This document shows positions 1 to 9,479 of a DNA stretch of 64,000 nucleotides, piece after piece. Position 1 is the stretch's first letter; each line of letters starts with the position of its first letter. Under the pieces are notes generated by a model. The model ran no database searches. It was not told the DNA's origin and was given only the letters and a program-made list of their open reading frames with translations. Location of the stretch: NCBI RefSeq assembly GCF_965237655.1, contig NZ_CBDEGB010000002.1, forward strand, positions 1,240,001 through 1,304,000, read 5' to 3'. The DNA is from Poriferisodalis sp965237655 (lineage in GTDB: Bacteria; Actinomycetota; Acidimicrobiia; Acidimicrobiales; Poriferisodalaceae). A program made the translations under genes and the position numbers.

Positions 1-1085
1 GTCACCGCAGTTCCCGGCGTCGGTTGCGATTCCGACAGTGACACGTTTCCGAATTCATCGAGGTCAGCGACAGTGATCCGGACACGCTGCATGGCCGTGA
101 AGCTGCCATCGGAAACGCGGACGTCGACCTCATAGGTGTTATCGAGATTCGCATCGGCCGGCGCATTGGCGTCCGGGAACTGCTGGAACCTCAGCTCGCG
201 GCGCGTGCTGATCTGAAGATCATCTTCGTCGGGCCCGCCGAGGCTCCAGCTGAGCGCGCTGCGGTCAGGATCGTATGCGCCGAACAAAGCGACCTCTGTG
301 TTGCGTTCGTCGATATGCACGACGCGGGGGCCGGTCAGCACGGGTGCTTGCGGCTGGTCTTGAACAGTGATGGTGACGGGTCGTTGAGCCCTCGCACCCG
401 ACGGGTCCGCAGCGTTGACCGTGAGATGAAACGCTTGGCCCGGATATCCGTCGAGCGGCGCATGTGTGCGGATCTGACCTGTTGTCGCGTCGATCCTGAA
501 AGAGCCGTTGCCCACGCCGCTCAGGGAGTAGACGAGGGGATCGTCATCGTCGTCATCGGCGCTGACGGGGGGCCCGACGGCATATCCGGCTGGATCGGTC
601 TCTGGTACCGATCGTTGCGCTGCCGCAGTCGAGTCGAAGTAGGGGGCCGTGTTGCTGGAGGGCTCCGCACGTACCGCGCTGTTCCATGTGAACCGCTCCG
701 TCTTGTTGTCGCCCTCACCGTCGTTGTAGCTGACGTTGACGCGTAGGTATCGGCCCTGGTCGCCCGATGTCGGGTAGTACGAACTTGACGTGGCGTCGCT
801 GATCGTCGACCAGCTGACACGGTTCGACGAGCGTTGCCAACTCCACTGCGTGCCTGTCACGCTGCCGTCGGGATCGCTGAGGCTCAGATGCACCGAGTTG
901 CCTACTTGCGGGTACAGCCCGAAGGGGCGCAGTTCCGGACTCTCGTCGATATTCGAGACCTTGACGGTTACGGCGAGCGAACCGGTGTGGTCGCCGTCGA
1001 ACGCTTCGACGGTGATCCCGAAGACGTTGTCCCGATTCGCGTCGGCGGCCGACTCGAAATCCGGCGTCTTGGCAAATTTCAGCTG
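1..1085 (-). pseudogene. Continuation of the LRR/cadherin protein in the shifted frame, running off the left edge
   Basis: From 1085 down to 1 the minus strand stays open in one frame and encodes further cadherin-type repeats: QLKFAKTPDFESAADANRDN, an immunoglobulin-like stretch with WSWQRSSN and GRYLRVNVSYNDGEG, then APYFDST, DATTGQIRT, PVLTGPRVVHIDE and further calcium-binding-like DANLDNTYE. It directly resumes the repeat cut at 1079. At the junction the strand reads GGCAGCTG where GGC CAG CTG would keep the frame, so one base appears to be missing near 1086. Real pseudogene or assembly error cannot be told apart here. The C-terminus lies outside the window. Confidence 0.75.
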
Positions 1086-2854
1086 CCGAACGCGTCGATC
1101 GCAAAATCAGCGCCGTCGCTCCCCGCGACACTCCACTCGACATCCCCGGACTCAGGATCGTCGACGGAGTACCGACCGATGATCGAGGTCTCATCGGTGT
1201 ACAGCTCATCTCGCTCGATCGAGGTGTCGCCGCTCACGGTGGGTGCCTCGTTCACGTCCCGCACTCCGATGCGCACCGCCCGCGAGGTGGTCAGCGCGCC
1301 ATCGGACGCCTCGATGCTGACCTCGTACACGCCGTCGCGGTCAACGTCGCCGGGCTGTTCGAAGTCCGGGGCGCTGTCGAGGCTCAACACACCGTCGTCA
1401 CCCAGGCTCAGCGATCCGGAGTCGCCGCCGCCGAGTGTCAGGGTCACCGTGGCATTTTCAGGATCGATCGCCCGGTATCGGCCCAGTTCGCCAGAGATGT
1501 TCTCCGACAGGCTGACTGCACGGGGGCCCAGCAGCACCGGTGCTTCGTCGATGCCCGTCACGGACACCGCGACCGCAAGCGAGACTGTGTTTGATCCGTC
1601 GGATGCCTGGACCAGCAGGTCGTAGCTATTGTCCCCGCCCCGGTCTGTCGGCGACTCGAAGTCAGGCGGAACGGCGAAACGCAGCGCGCCGTGGCTGTCG
1701 ATTTCGAATGCCCCTCTGTCGACCCCTGCCACCGACCAGGTGATCTCGACGCCTTCAGGATCGACGGCGGAGTAGTAGTTCAGGACGGTGTCGGCGTTCT
1801 CGGTTGTTGTTGCGGTGGCCGGACCGGTCACCGTGGGCTCCTCGTCCACGTCGAGGATCGTGACGGTCACGTCGATCGTCGTGTCGGTCGACGTGACCGG
1901 TTCCCCGTCGCGGTCAGTGCCGTCGTGCACCGAGACCGTGAAGGAGTGAGTCTCCTGGGATTCCCGATCGAGGGCTGCCGCAACTCGGAGCTGTCCCGAC
2001 AATGCATCGATCTGGAAATTGCCAGCGTCGGTGCCCCCGAGCGAGTACGTCAGCGGATCGCCGTCGCGATCCACCGCAGCCACGGGCCTGCCCACGGAGG
2101 TTCCCACGGTCGCTCCCTCTGAGATGTTGCGCAGTCCGGATTCCGAGGTCCGGAAGATTGGCTTGGCTCGGCAGTACGGGAGCCCGAGCTCGGCGATGTC
2201 GTGTTTCGCGACATACGACAACGATCCGGGCACGCAACCAGTCAAATTGTTGTCGGCGAGTCTGAGTTCTTCCAGCTTCACCAGCTTCTCGAGTTCGATG
2301 GGGATGTCGCCCGTGAGGTACAGCACCTTGAGGTTGGAGAGATTGCCCAGCTGCGTCGGCAGCGGCTTTCGCAGTTCGTTGCGCGCGAGGTTGAGATGGC
2401 GGAGATTGGTGAGAGTGCCGATCGATGCCGGGATGCTTCCGCTGAGGTCGTTCGAGGCCATGGAGATCGTGGTGAGGCCGCTCAAGTTGCCCAGTTCGGT
2501 TGGGATCGTGCCGCTCAAACCGGTGCTGCTCAGCCGGAGTTCCGTCACGTGACCGCCCGACATCGTGATGCCCGTCCACCCCGTCATCGCACGTGACGCC
2601 GACCAATTGAGCCGGCCCGATCCAGCCAGCGTGGACTTGAGGCCGAGCAGTGTTTCGCAGTCTGCAACGAGGCTGGAGTTGCCAGTGGGATTCGGCACGG
2701 CGGTGCCGCTGTTGCACGTCAGGGTCTGGGCCGACACGGAGGGCTCGTGAACCGGCGCTACAACTCCTGCAAATGCCAACACGAACGCCGCGAACGCCAG
2801 TCTCGAGCGCTGACGGCGCGTTGAAGCCGCGCCGCGCGAGCCCGAAGTCTGCAT
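1079..2854 (-). CDS. Secreted LRR plus cadherin-repeat protein, N-terminal part (frameshifted)
   Basis: Signal peptide (basic RRQRSRLAF, hydrophobic run, then SVSA) followed by plant-type leucine-rich repeats (LSGTIPTELGNLSGLTT, LSGSIPASIGTLTNL) and then cadherin-like repeats of about 100 residues (DREG-type DPE, DxNxAPxxxG patterns). It is probably exported and used for adhesion or surface binding. The LRR array has one shortened repeat (KVLYLTGDIPIEL). A TTG at 2881 also opens this frame, but the ATG at 2854 has GGTGGGA upstream and is preferred. The frame closes at TGA 1079-1081 in the middle of a repeat, while the next frame continues the same repeat without a break (next entry). So this is the front part of a longer protein, split by a one-base indel. 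Confidence 0.8.
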   Translation of the reverse strand: MQTSGSRGAASTRRQRSRLAFAAFVLAFAGVVAPVHEPSVSAQTLTCNSGTAVPNPTGNSSLVADCETLLGLKSTLAGSGRLNWSASRAMTGWTGITMSGGHVTELRLSSTGLSGTIPTELGNLSGLTTISMASNDLSGSIPASIGTLTNLRHLNLARNELRKPLPTQLGNLSNLKVLYLTGDIPIELEKLVKLEELRLADNNLTGCVPGSLSYVAKHDIAELGLPYCRAKPIFRTSESGLRNISEGATVGTSVGRPVAAVDRDGDPLTYSLGGTDAGNFQIDALSGQLRVAAALDRESQETHSFTVSVHDGTDRDGEPVTSTDTTIDVTVTILDVDEEPTVTGPATATTTENADTVLNYYSAVDPEGVEITWSVAGVDRGAFEIDSHGALRFAVPPDFESPTDRGGDNSYDLLVQASDGSNTVSLAVAVSVTGIDEAPVLLGPRAVSLSENISGELGRYRAIDPENATVTLTLGGGDSGSLSLGDDGVLSLDSAPDFEQPGDVDRDGVYEVSIEASDGALTTSRAVRIGVRDVNEAPTVSGDTSIERDELYTDETSIIGRYSVDDPESGDVEWSVAGSDGADFAIDAFGS

Positions 2855-3003
2855 GGCGGGTCCCACCAGTCGCGTGGTCAAGAGCCCGACCGCGCGATCA
2901 GCAGCCGAGATGACTCAGAGTAGAGAGCCGGATATGAAATGCAGCGGCAATCAGCGGTTGAGGACGGGGTGTCCGCAGTGTGCGCGCACCGAGCTGGATC
3001 AGT

Positions 3004-3942
3004 TCAAACGACGGCTGAGGACCGGTGATCAGGTGGGCGCAGCAGGGCAATGAGGCTGGACGTGTCCCAGCGGCCGCCGCCAAGTTCCCCGATGCGCCTG
3101 TAGAACTGGTCAACCAGCGCGGTGACCGGCAACCGAGCGCCGTTGCGCTGTGCCTCGGACAGCACGATGCGGAGGTCCTTGCGCATCCAGTCGACGGCGA
3201 AGCCGAAGTCGAACTCGTCGGCCATCATCGTCGTGCCGCGGTTGGACATCTGCCAGGACCCAGCGGCTCCCTGCGAAATCGTGTCCAGTACGGCGTCGAG
3301 ATCGAGTCCTGCCCGGCGACCGAACTCAAGGCCTTCGGACAGCGCTTGAACCAGCCCGGCAATGCAGATCTGGTTCACCATCTTGGCGAGCTGCCCCGAG
3401 CCCGCGGGCCCGATGAGCGTGACAGCCCGGGCGTAGGCGTCGATGACCGGGCGAGCCAGTTCGAAGTGCTCGGCGGCGCCGCCGCACATGACGGTCAGGA
3501 CGCCGCTGCGCGCGCCCGCTTCGCCGCCCGACACCGGTGCGTCGACAAAGCCCACCCCACGCGCAGCGCCCTCATCAGACAGCTCTCGTGCAAGGTCGGC
3601 CGAGGCGGTGGTGTGGTCGACGAGGATCGATCCCTCGCTCATGGCGGCCAAAGCCCCGTCATCGCCGTAGGCGACGGCTCGCACGTCGTTGTCGGCGCCC
3701 ACGCACATGAACACGATCTCCGCCTCGTCGGCGGCGTTCGAGGGTGTCGTAGCGATTGTTCCGGGGTGTTCGTCGGACCACCGCTGCGCGACGCTCGTGG
3801 TGCGATTGAACACGGTGACACGGTGGCCCGCCGCGGCGAGATGGCCGGCCATCGGGTAGCCCATCACGCCGAGCCCGATGAATGCGACGTCGGTGGGCTC
3901 TGGCGTGGACTGCGTGGCGTGGTCGGGGGAGTCTTGGCTCAT
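3004..3942 (-). CDS. NAD(P)-dependent 3-hydroxyisobutyrate dehydrogenase family protein
   Basis: Beta-hydroxyacid dehydrogenase of 312 residues, the usual family length. The Rossmann motif GLGVMG is at residues 23-28, the substrate-binding DAPVSGGEAGA at about 134-144, and the catalytic lysine (GQLAKMVNQ) at K187. The family oxidises 3-hydroxyisobutyrate or reduces tartronate semialdehyde and similar acids; the exact substrate is not visible. The gene starts with ATG and overlaps the end of the upstream acyl-CoA synthetase gene by 4 bp, so the two are probably one operon with the NicX-like gene. Family assignment is secure, substrate is open. Confidence 0.9.
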   Translation of the reverse strand: MSQDSPDHATQSTPEPTDVAFIGLGVMGYPMAGHLAAAGHRVTVFNRTTSVAQRWSDEHPGTIATTPSNAADEAEIVFMCVGADNDVRAVAYGDDGALAAMSEGSILVDHTTASADLARELSDEGAARGVGFVDAPVSGGEAGARSGVLTVMCGGAAEHFELARPVIDAYARAVTLIGPAGSGQLAKMVNQICIAGLVQALSEGLEFGRRAGLDLDAVLDTISQGAAGSWQMSNRGTTMMADEFDFGFAVDWMRKDLRIVLSEAQRNGARLPVTALVDQFYRRIGELGGGRWDTSSLIALLRPPDHRSSAVV

Positions 3943-5561
3943 CTTGCGGTCCTCCGGTCGTCGGGTGTTGCCGTGCGGCGCTCCGCCAGCATCGCCTTCA
4001 CCTCGTGTTTGCGCACTTTGCCCAAGGCGGTGCGAGGCAGCTCGTCGAGCCAGATGACGGCCTTGGGCTGCTTGAACCGCGCAAGCTGACCGTCGAACAG
4101 GCGCAGCAGGGCTGCCGCCGTGACATCGTCAGACTCAGCATCGTCAGACTCAGCATCGTCAGACTCAGCATCGTCGGACCCGGCTTCGAGGCCGAGCGCG
4201 TCTGCAGACGGTGCTGCACGCACCGCCACGATCACGGGAACTTCGCCCCAACGCTCATCGGGCACTCCCACGACGGTGGTTTCCGCGACGAGGTCGCTCC
4301 GGGCGAGCACCTCTTCGAGTTCTGCTGGGTAGATGTTCTCGCCGCCGGAGATGATCATGTCCTTGCGCCGGTCATCGATGAAGATCCAACCGCTGGCGTC
4401 AGCGTGACCGACGTCGCCGGTACGGAACCAGCCGTCGGTGAGTGCCTCAGCGGTTGCCAGCGGGTCCCGCCAGTACTCCCGCAGAATGCTCTGGCCGCGT
4501 ACCCACAGCTCGCCATGCTCGCCAGGCAGCGCATCGGGGCCAGCGTCGGTGACGATGCGCACCTCGCACATCGTCGACGGCTTGCCGCAAGAACCCGGAT
4601 GGTCGGCCGCTTCGTCGCAGCGCAGGTGTACGGCGATCGGGGCCGTTTCAGTGGAACCGTAGATCTGCCCGACCGGCAGGCCCCGCTCGAAGTACGGCCC
4701 GGTGACGGCACTGGGAACAGGTGACGATCCCGTCATGATCCCGCGCAGCGAGCCGAGATCGGCACTCGCGAAGCGCGGGTGAGCGGCAACGGCGGCGAGC
4801 GCTGCCGGTACCAGCACCGTCCAGGTGGGCTGCCACTGCTCAACGTCGGAGATAAACAGCCCGGGATCGAAGGCGCGATGGATTAGCACCGCCGCTCCGC
4901 CCAGCACCGCCGGGAGCGTCTGGATGTTCAGCCCGCCGACGTGGAACAACGGAATGGCCGTCAGCACCCGATCAGTGCTGGTGAGGTCGTGTGCGTGCGT
5001 TGAGTTGACGGCATTGGCAGCCATGGCCGCTTGGTCCAGCAGTGCGCCTTTGGGGTGTCCGGTAGTACCCGAGGTGTATGCCAGCAGCACTGGATGTGCC
5101 GGCGTGCCCCGGCGCGCAGGTGCCCCTTCGGTGGCGCTGAAGCCGTGCGGCTCATCAGGCACGACGCGGGTGTCACACTGCGCGCCGATCAATGCTGCGT
5201 GCTCTTCGAATTCAGTGTCGACGGCCAGCAGGCTCGGTCCGGCGTGGTCGAGGATCCACCGGTGCTCGGGCGGTGCCAGGCGCGAGTTCAGGGGGAGGTA
5301 GATGGCGCCCAGCCAGGAACAGCCGAGCATCAACCTCAGTGCGGCTGGCCGATTCGGACCGAGCCACGCCACGCAGTCGCCCTCGCCGATGCCCGCAGCC
5401 GCCAGCCAGCCCGCAGTAGCGACGATCTGGTCGGCGAAGGAGCCATAGGTGTGCTCGACCCCTTCGAATGCGAGAGCGGTCGCGCCCGGGCAGTGGTCGG
5501 CCCAGCGTTCGACGCGAGCTGCAAGGTCGGCTCCGGTAGCCAGAGGGCGGGGGTCGCTCAC
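3939..5561 (-). CDS. AMP-dependent acyl-CoA synthetase/ligase (ANL superfamily)
   Basis: Class I adenylate-forming enzyme that activates a carboxylic acid to its CoA thioester. Visible motifs are the P-loop-like YTSGTTGHPKG, the A5 motif YGSTETAP, GELWVRG, the hinge DDRRKDMIISGGENIYPAE and the C-terminal PRTALGKVRKHEV with the catalytic lysine. GTG at 5561 is preferred as start because the homologous region begins soon after; the frame is open to GTG 5633, which would overlap the upstream gene. An acidic insertion made of SDDAE repeats (4126-4177) lies in the mobile C-terminal domain. Neighbours suggest a small-acid or aromatic degradation operon; the substrate cannot be assigned. Confidence 0.88.
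   Translation of the reverse strand: MSDPRPLATGADLAARVERWADHCPGATALAFEGVEHTYGSFADQIVATAGWLAAAGIGEGDCVAWLGPNRPAALRLMLGCSWLGAIYLPLNSRLAPPEHRWILDHAGPSLLAVDTEFEEHAALIGAQCDTRVVPDEPHGFSATEGAPARRGTPAHPVLLAYTSGTTGHPKGALLDQAAMAANAVNSTHAHDLTSTDRVLTAIPLFHVGGLNIQTLPAVLGGAAVLIHRAFDPGLFISDVEQWQPTWTVLVPAALAAVAAHPRFASADLGSLRGIMTGSSPVPSAVTGPYFERGLPVGQIYGSTETAPIAVHLRCDEAADHPGSCGKPSTMCEVRIVTDAGPDALPGEHGELWVRGQSILREYWRDPLATAEALTDGWFRTGDVGHADASGWIFIDDRRKDMIISGGENIYPAELEEVLARSDLVAETTVVGVPDERWGEVPVIVAVRAAPSADALGLEAGSDDAESDDAESDDAESDDVTAAALLRLFDGQLARFKQPKAVIWLDELPRTALGKVRKHEVKAMLAERRTATPDDRRTAR
4126..4177. repeat. 15-bp tandem repeat inside the acyl-CoA synthetase gene
   Basis: Unit TCGTCAGACTCAGCA (plus strand) is present at 4126-4140, 4141-4155 and 4156-4170 with a partial, slightly diverged fourth copy to about 4177. 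It is in frame and encodes SDDAE repeats, an acidic, probably flexible insertion between the last two conserved blocks of the ligase. Confidence 0.95.
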
Positions 5562-5607
5562 AGTGCTGGCTGGTAGGGACCGGTCGGCAGGCCGCTGGCG
5601 CGTGTAC

Positions 5608-6654
5608 TCAGGCCAGATCGCCTTGCAGCACACCGGAGATCACGACCGCCTCGCCATCGAGCAGCACGCTGTGATTCCGCATCGGCAAGTCGAAGTGCCC
5701 GAGCGTGTGGCGACCGGCGTGCTCGTTCGCCCCCGTGGAGTACAGGAAGTTGCCGGCGAAGGCCCGTTGTTCGGTGCCGTTGGTCTGGCTTCGGTCGTAC
5801 ATCGACATGGTGTCCCAACGCGCGCCCGGGTTCATGCCCCATCCCACGTGGCTGGTCGCGTATGCCTCTCGGTCGCCCCAGGCGTCGGTGTAGCTGCGGA
5901 ACAGCGCAGCGTCGGTGCCGGTGCCTTCCACTTCGACGACGTAGTCGTCGCTGATGTGCAGCGTGATCGGTGACTCGATATAGCGCTTGAACGTGAGGTT
6001 CATGTCGCCGCGGTCCATCACGATGGTGCCGTTCACGGTTCCGGCCTTGGGGAATGCGAGGCACAGACCGCCGGGCCAATGGCTGATCGTTCCCGGCCGC
6101 GAGGTGTACCCCCAGCCGCCCCCGCACGGGGCCTCGCTCACGTCGACGACCAGGTCGGTGCCTGCGGCCGAGGTCACAGCCATCTCGCAAGCACCGATGA
6201 GCTTCTTGATGCCGACCTTCACCTTCGGCTCGAGGTCAGGCGCCGGCAGGAGTCGCTCCAAGGCCTCTGGGTGCTCGTTGGAGACCATCAGGATCCGGGT
6301 GCCCTCGCCCAGGATCTTCCCGAGCTCCGGTGCGTGCAGCAGCCCCTCCACCGTGCAGTCGACGACAAAGTCCACAGCGCCGAGGGCTGCAAGGACCGCC
6401 GTCGAGCCGGCGATCGCATCCGACGCTCCCGTTGACCTCACGGGTACCGGCGCCGACTGGCGCGGCGTGGGTACGACGACGTGGATAGGCGGTGCGCCGA
6501 GGCGATCCAGCGCCAGTTCGGCGAGGTTCACGTTGACGGCCCTGCTCTGGCTCTCCGACAGGATTGCGGCAGTTTGGGGCGGCTCGACGCCGCACATCTC
6601 GAAGACCGACGCAAAGGCGTCGATCCACTTGGCTTCAATTCGTTCGACCAGCAT
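5608..6654 (-). CDS. NicX-like protein (2,5-dihydroxypyridine 5,6-dioxygenase / M29 aminopeptidase fold)
   Basis: The 348 residues align well from memory with NicX of Pseudomonas putida (about 350 residues), a mononuclear iron ring-cleaving dioxygenase of nicotinate degradation. Shared blocks are TRILMVSNEHPE, GRxxHWPGG, SHVGWGMNPGARW, FAGNFLYSTG and HFDLPMRN. The NicX metal ligands (His, then His-x-Asp) correspond to H269, H320 and D322 here, with nearly the same spacing. It sits upstream of an acyl-CoA synthetase and a hydroxyacid dehydrogenase in the same direction. The rest of the nicotinate pathway is absent, so a different ring or amide substrate is quite possible. Confidence 0.75.
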   Translation of the reverse strand: MLVERIEAKWIDAFASVFEMCGVEPPQTAAILSESQSRAVNVNLAELALDRLGAPPIHVVVPTPRQSAPVPVRSTGASDAIAGSTAVLAALGAVDFVVDCTVEGLLHAPELGKILGEGTRILMVSNEHPEALERLLPAPDLEPKVKVGIKKLIGACEMAVTSAAGTDLVVDVSEAPCGGGWGYTSRPGTISHWPGGLCLAFPKAGTVNGTIVMDRGDMNLTFKRYIESPITLHISDDYVVEVEGTGTDAALFRSYTDAWGDREAYATSHVGWGMNPGARWDTMSMYDRSQTNGTEQRAFAGNFLYSTGANEHAGRHTLGHFDLPMRNHSVLLDGEAVVISGVLQGDLA

Positions 6655-6732
6655 CCGGTCCTCCAGTCTCCCGACAACGCCAAGCTAGAAGGTCGCAGCG
6701 CCTGTGTGTTCTGCGAAGCGGGAGCTATCGGT

Positions 6733-7431
6733 TCAGGCCGCTTCGACAGCGGTGAGATGGGCAGCGTCGTTGAAGCGACGCACTTGCCAGCGTCGCCCTT
6801 TGTCGCCGTCGAGCAGCCCGTTGTCGCCGTCGAGCAGCTCGAGCTCGGTGATCGAGGTCACCGCAGTGACTACGCCGACGCCCGGTTGGGCGGGCGGGAT
6901 GCCGAATGCCATCGCCATTGCTGCGGACACGATTCCGCCATGGCACCCCACGAATACCGTGGCGCCCGGATGCGATGCTGCAATGTCATTCAGCACTTGC
7001 GCAACTCTGTGACGGAACCCGGCTCGGCTCTCCCCACCGGGTACAACCGGTGCGTAGGGCTGCCCGTCAGAGCGGACGAAAGCGAATTGCTGACGTGCGG
7101 CCTCCCACGTCATGCCGTCGATGGGACCAAGACGTATTTCCTCGAGGTCGTCATGGATGCGAACGTCGAGGTTGCCCCGCTCGTCCCCGCCTAGTGCCGG
7201 CAGCACGATGTCGGTGGTCTCACGAGCTCGCGGCAATGGAGACGTGTACACGAAGTGCACCACAGGTTCGCGCCCGGCCGCGAATCTGTCACGGAGTGCT
7301 GCAGCCTGAGCATGACCCCGGTCGGTGAGGCCGCGGCATCCCTTGGGTCCGCCGACGATTCCCTCAGCCATTGCCACTGATTCACCGTGCCGCACAATCA
7401 GCAGCCGCGAGAGCAACTGCTCGTCAGCCAT
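6733..7431 (-). CDS. Histidine phosphatase family protein (phosphoglycerate-mutase-like)
   Basis: Begins MADEQLLSRLLIVRHGES: the RHG motif with the phospho-accepting histidine is at about residue 15. Further hallmarks are LTDRGHAQAAALRDR, YTSPLPRARET and VFVGCHGGIVSA with the second catalytic histidine. The length (232 residues) fits the family. The frame extends to 7455, but ATG 7431 sits directly before the conserved region. These enzymes remove phosphate from small molecules or proteins; the substrate cannot be told from sequence. Confidence 0.88.
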   Translation of the reverse strand: MADEQLLSRLLIVRHGESVAMAEGIVGGPKGCRGLTDRGHAQAAALRDRFAAGREPVVHFVYTSPLPRARETTDIVLPALGGDERGNLDVRIHDDLEEIRLGPIDGMTWEAARQQFAFVRSDGQPYAPVVPGGESRAGFRHRVAQVLNDIAASHPGATVFVGCHGGIVSAAMAMAFGIPPAQPGVGVVTAVTSITELELLDGDNGLLDGDKGRRWQVRRFNDAAHLTAVEAA

Positions 7432-7504
7432 TTCGCCTGCTGCCGACATCCACACCGGAGAACTCTAGGTCCGGCCTCGCGAGACCAGTCCGCTCCGGCG
7501 CTGG

Positions 7505-7891
7505 CTAGCGCAACGGGAGAGGCGAACCGATGTGCTGGGAGCGACCGATTCTCCGCTGGGGCCGCGCTGGCATTGCAGCAGTCGGATCGGTCGGCGTCGC
7601 ATCGGCATCAAGGTCCATGGGTTCCATCGTGACGGGGTCGAACACCGCCACGGCACCGCTTCGGACGTTGCGGGCAATCCACACTTCAGCGATGCACTCT
7701 GCCTCCGCCGCTGCTGATTCGGCAGCATCGGCGAGGCGTTCTGCGGGCCGGGAGAACACGAGCGCTTGAATGCCAACGCTTGCCGCAGCTGCGGGATGGG
7801 TATAGCCAGCTCGTTCCAGTTGTTCGACCGTCGAAGCAACGGTGAGGTCGGCACCTTCCACATACACACTGAATTCATAGGTTCTCGTCAC
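7505..7891 (-). CDS. Hypothetical protein, about 128 residues
   Basis: No family recognised. GTG at 7891 is chosen as start because GGCGGAG lies 6-12 bases upstream; the open frame goes on to 7969 without a better site. The protein begins VTRTYEFSVYVEGADLT, a beta-strand-like start, followed by a helix-rich, alanine-rich middle with a run of acidic residues (DAAESAAAEAECIAE) and a proline/arginine-rich tail. It resembles small actinobacterial proteins of unknown role. It is transcribed toward the histidine phosphatase gene, 73 bp from it. Confidence 0.5.
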   Translation of the reverse strand: MTRTYEFSVYVEGADLTVASTVEQLERAGYTHPAAAASVGIQALVFSRPAERLADAAESAAAEAECIAEVWIARNVRSGAVAVFDPVTMEPMDLDADATPTDPTAAMPARPQRRIGRSQHIGSPLPLR

Positions 7892-8186
7892 AACCACTCC
7901 GCCTTCCGTTCCCACAATTGATGCCGGGACCTCAGGCCGGATGGCAATGTGCCCGGCAAGCGTGCGCACTTTAGCCGTGCCGACTCGGTTGCTGTCAAGT
8001 GCATTATCCTCGATCTATTTCTTCGATGGCTGTGTTGTCTCGATCAATGTCGATATAACGCGCTCACCCCGACGCTCGAATCACCTGTGCGACGGAGCGA
8101 GTGCTCGCTCACCCCCTGGCGACGCGCCCTGCGCGCACCTGCGCCGTAACCTGCGAAACCGCAGCGCAGAACCGTCGGAGGCAGTG
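7892..8186. other. Divergent intergenic region, no gene seen
   Basis: Lies between a minus-strand hypothetical gene and the plus-strand serine hydrolase. The middle (about 7990-8065) is clearly richer in A and T than the surroundings and is the likely site of both promoters. I could not fix a convincing -35/-10 pair. Confidence 0.4.
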
Positions 8187-9479
8187 ATGGGATCGATTGA
8201 GGCGGAAGTCGAGCCGACCGAGGTGGGGTTCGACCCTGCCCGGCTGGGACGCATCACAACGCACCTGAATCGCTACGTCGACGATGGCCGCCTGCCCGGC
8301 GTCTCGGCACTCGTGACGCGCGGTGGCAAGATCGCGTACACCCACCGCTACGGCGATCGGGATTGCGAGCGGTCCCTGCCGGTCACGTCCGACACGATCT
8401 ATCGCATCTACTCGATGTCCAAGCCGATCGTGTCGATCGCAGCCATGCAGCTGTACGAACAGGGCCTCTTTCAGCTCAAGGACCCGGTGTCTCGGTGGAT
8501 TCCGTCGTTCGCGAATGCGCGCGTATTCGCGGGCGGCAACGTGATGCAGTACCAGACAACCGAACCGGCCAGCGAGGTCACGATCCACAGCCTGTTGACC
8601 CACACCTCGGGCCTGACGTACGACTTTCACTTCTCGAACGAGGTCGATGCGCTCTACCGGGCGAACGGCTTCAACTGGGGGGCTCCCGGCAATCTCGAAG
8701 AAACCTGCGAAGCCCTCGCATCGCTCCCGCTGCTGTTCGATCCGGGTACCGAGTGGAACTACAGCTACTCCACCGACGTGCTGGGCCGTGTCGTCGAGCT
8801 CGTCTCTGGCCAATCGCTCGATGACTACCTCGTCGAGCATGTGACCGGACCGTTGGGCATGGCCGACACGGGCTTCGAAGTGCCCTCCGCCGACGCTGAG
8901 CGCTTCGCAGCCAGCTACACGACAGCCGTCCTGGCAGCGCGCAACTTTGCGGGCAACACGGGGCCATCAATTCCGGCCTATCGCCCCGACGATCCGAGCT
9001 TGCAACGCTCCCTCATCGACGACCCGCGCACGTCTGCCTACTTGGCGCCGCCCAAGATCCTGTCCGGCGGCGGCGGCCTGGTGTCGACAATGGGCGACTA
9101 CCACCGGTTCACCCTGATGCTTCGCAACGGCGGCGAGCTGGACGGGGCCCGCGTCATCGGTCGGCGCACCCTCGACTTCATGGCCAGCAATCATCTGCCT
9201 GGCGGCACTGACCTCACCGAGTGCGGCCGGGCGCTGTTCTCCGAGGCGGTTTTCGATGGCGTGGGTTTCGGGCTGGGCTTCTCGGTCGTGCTCGATCCTG
9301 CGAAGGCCAAGGTCGTGTCCAGCAAGGGTGAGTTCGCTTGGGGAGGCGCCGCATCGACGGCGTTCTGGGTGGACCCGGTCGAGGACATCACCGTGGTGTT
9401 CCTGACGCAGCTGCTGCCCTCGAGCACTCATCCCATCCGGCCTGAGCTGAAGGCGCTCGTCTACCAGGCGCTCGTGTGA
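8187..9479 (+). CDS. Serine hydrolase, beta-lactamase/EstB family (class C fold)
   Basis: ATG 8187 has GGAGG about 7 bases upstream. The 430-residue protein shows the class C nucleophile motif S76-M-S-K79, a YSYSTD block in the place of YxN, and LSGGGGLVSTMGDY, as in EstB-type esterases and beta-lactamase-related hydrolases. There is no signal peptide, so it is probably cytoplasmic and cleaves esters or small amides rather than antibiotics. Its TGA overlaps the ATG of the mycothione reductase gene (TGATG), so the two are likely translationally coupled. Confidence 0.88.
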   Translation: MGSIEAEVEPTEVGFDPARLGRITTHLNRYVDDGRLPGVSALVTRGGKIAYTHRYGDRDCERSLPVTSDTIYRIYSMSKPIVSIAAMQLYEQGLFQLKDPVSRWIPSFANARVFAGGNVMQYQTTEPASEVTIHSLLTHTSGLTYDFHFSNEVDALYRANGFNWGAPGNLEETCEALASLPLLFDPGTEWNYSYSTDVLGRVVELVSGQSLDDYLVEHVTGPLGMADTGFEVPSADAERFAASYTTAVLAARNFAGNTGPSIPAYRPDDPSLQRSLIDDPRTSAYLAPPKILSGGGGLVSTMGDYHRFTLMLRNGGELDGARVIGRRTLDFMASNHLPGGTDLTECGRALFSEAVFDGVGFGLGFSVVLDPAKAKVVSSKGEFAWGGAASTAFWVDPVEDITVVFLTQLLPSSTHPIRPELKALVYQALV

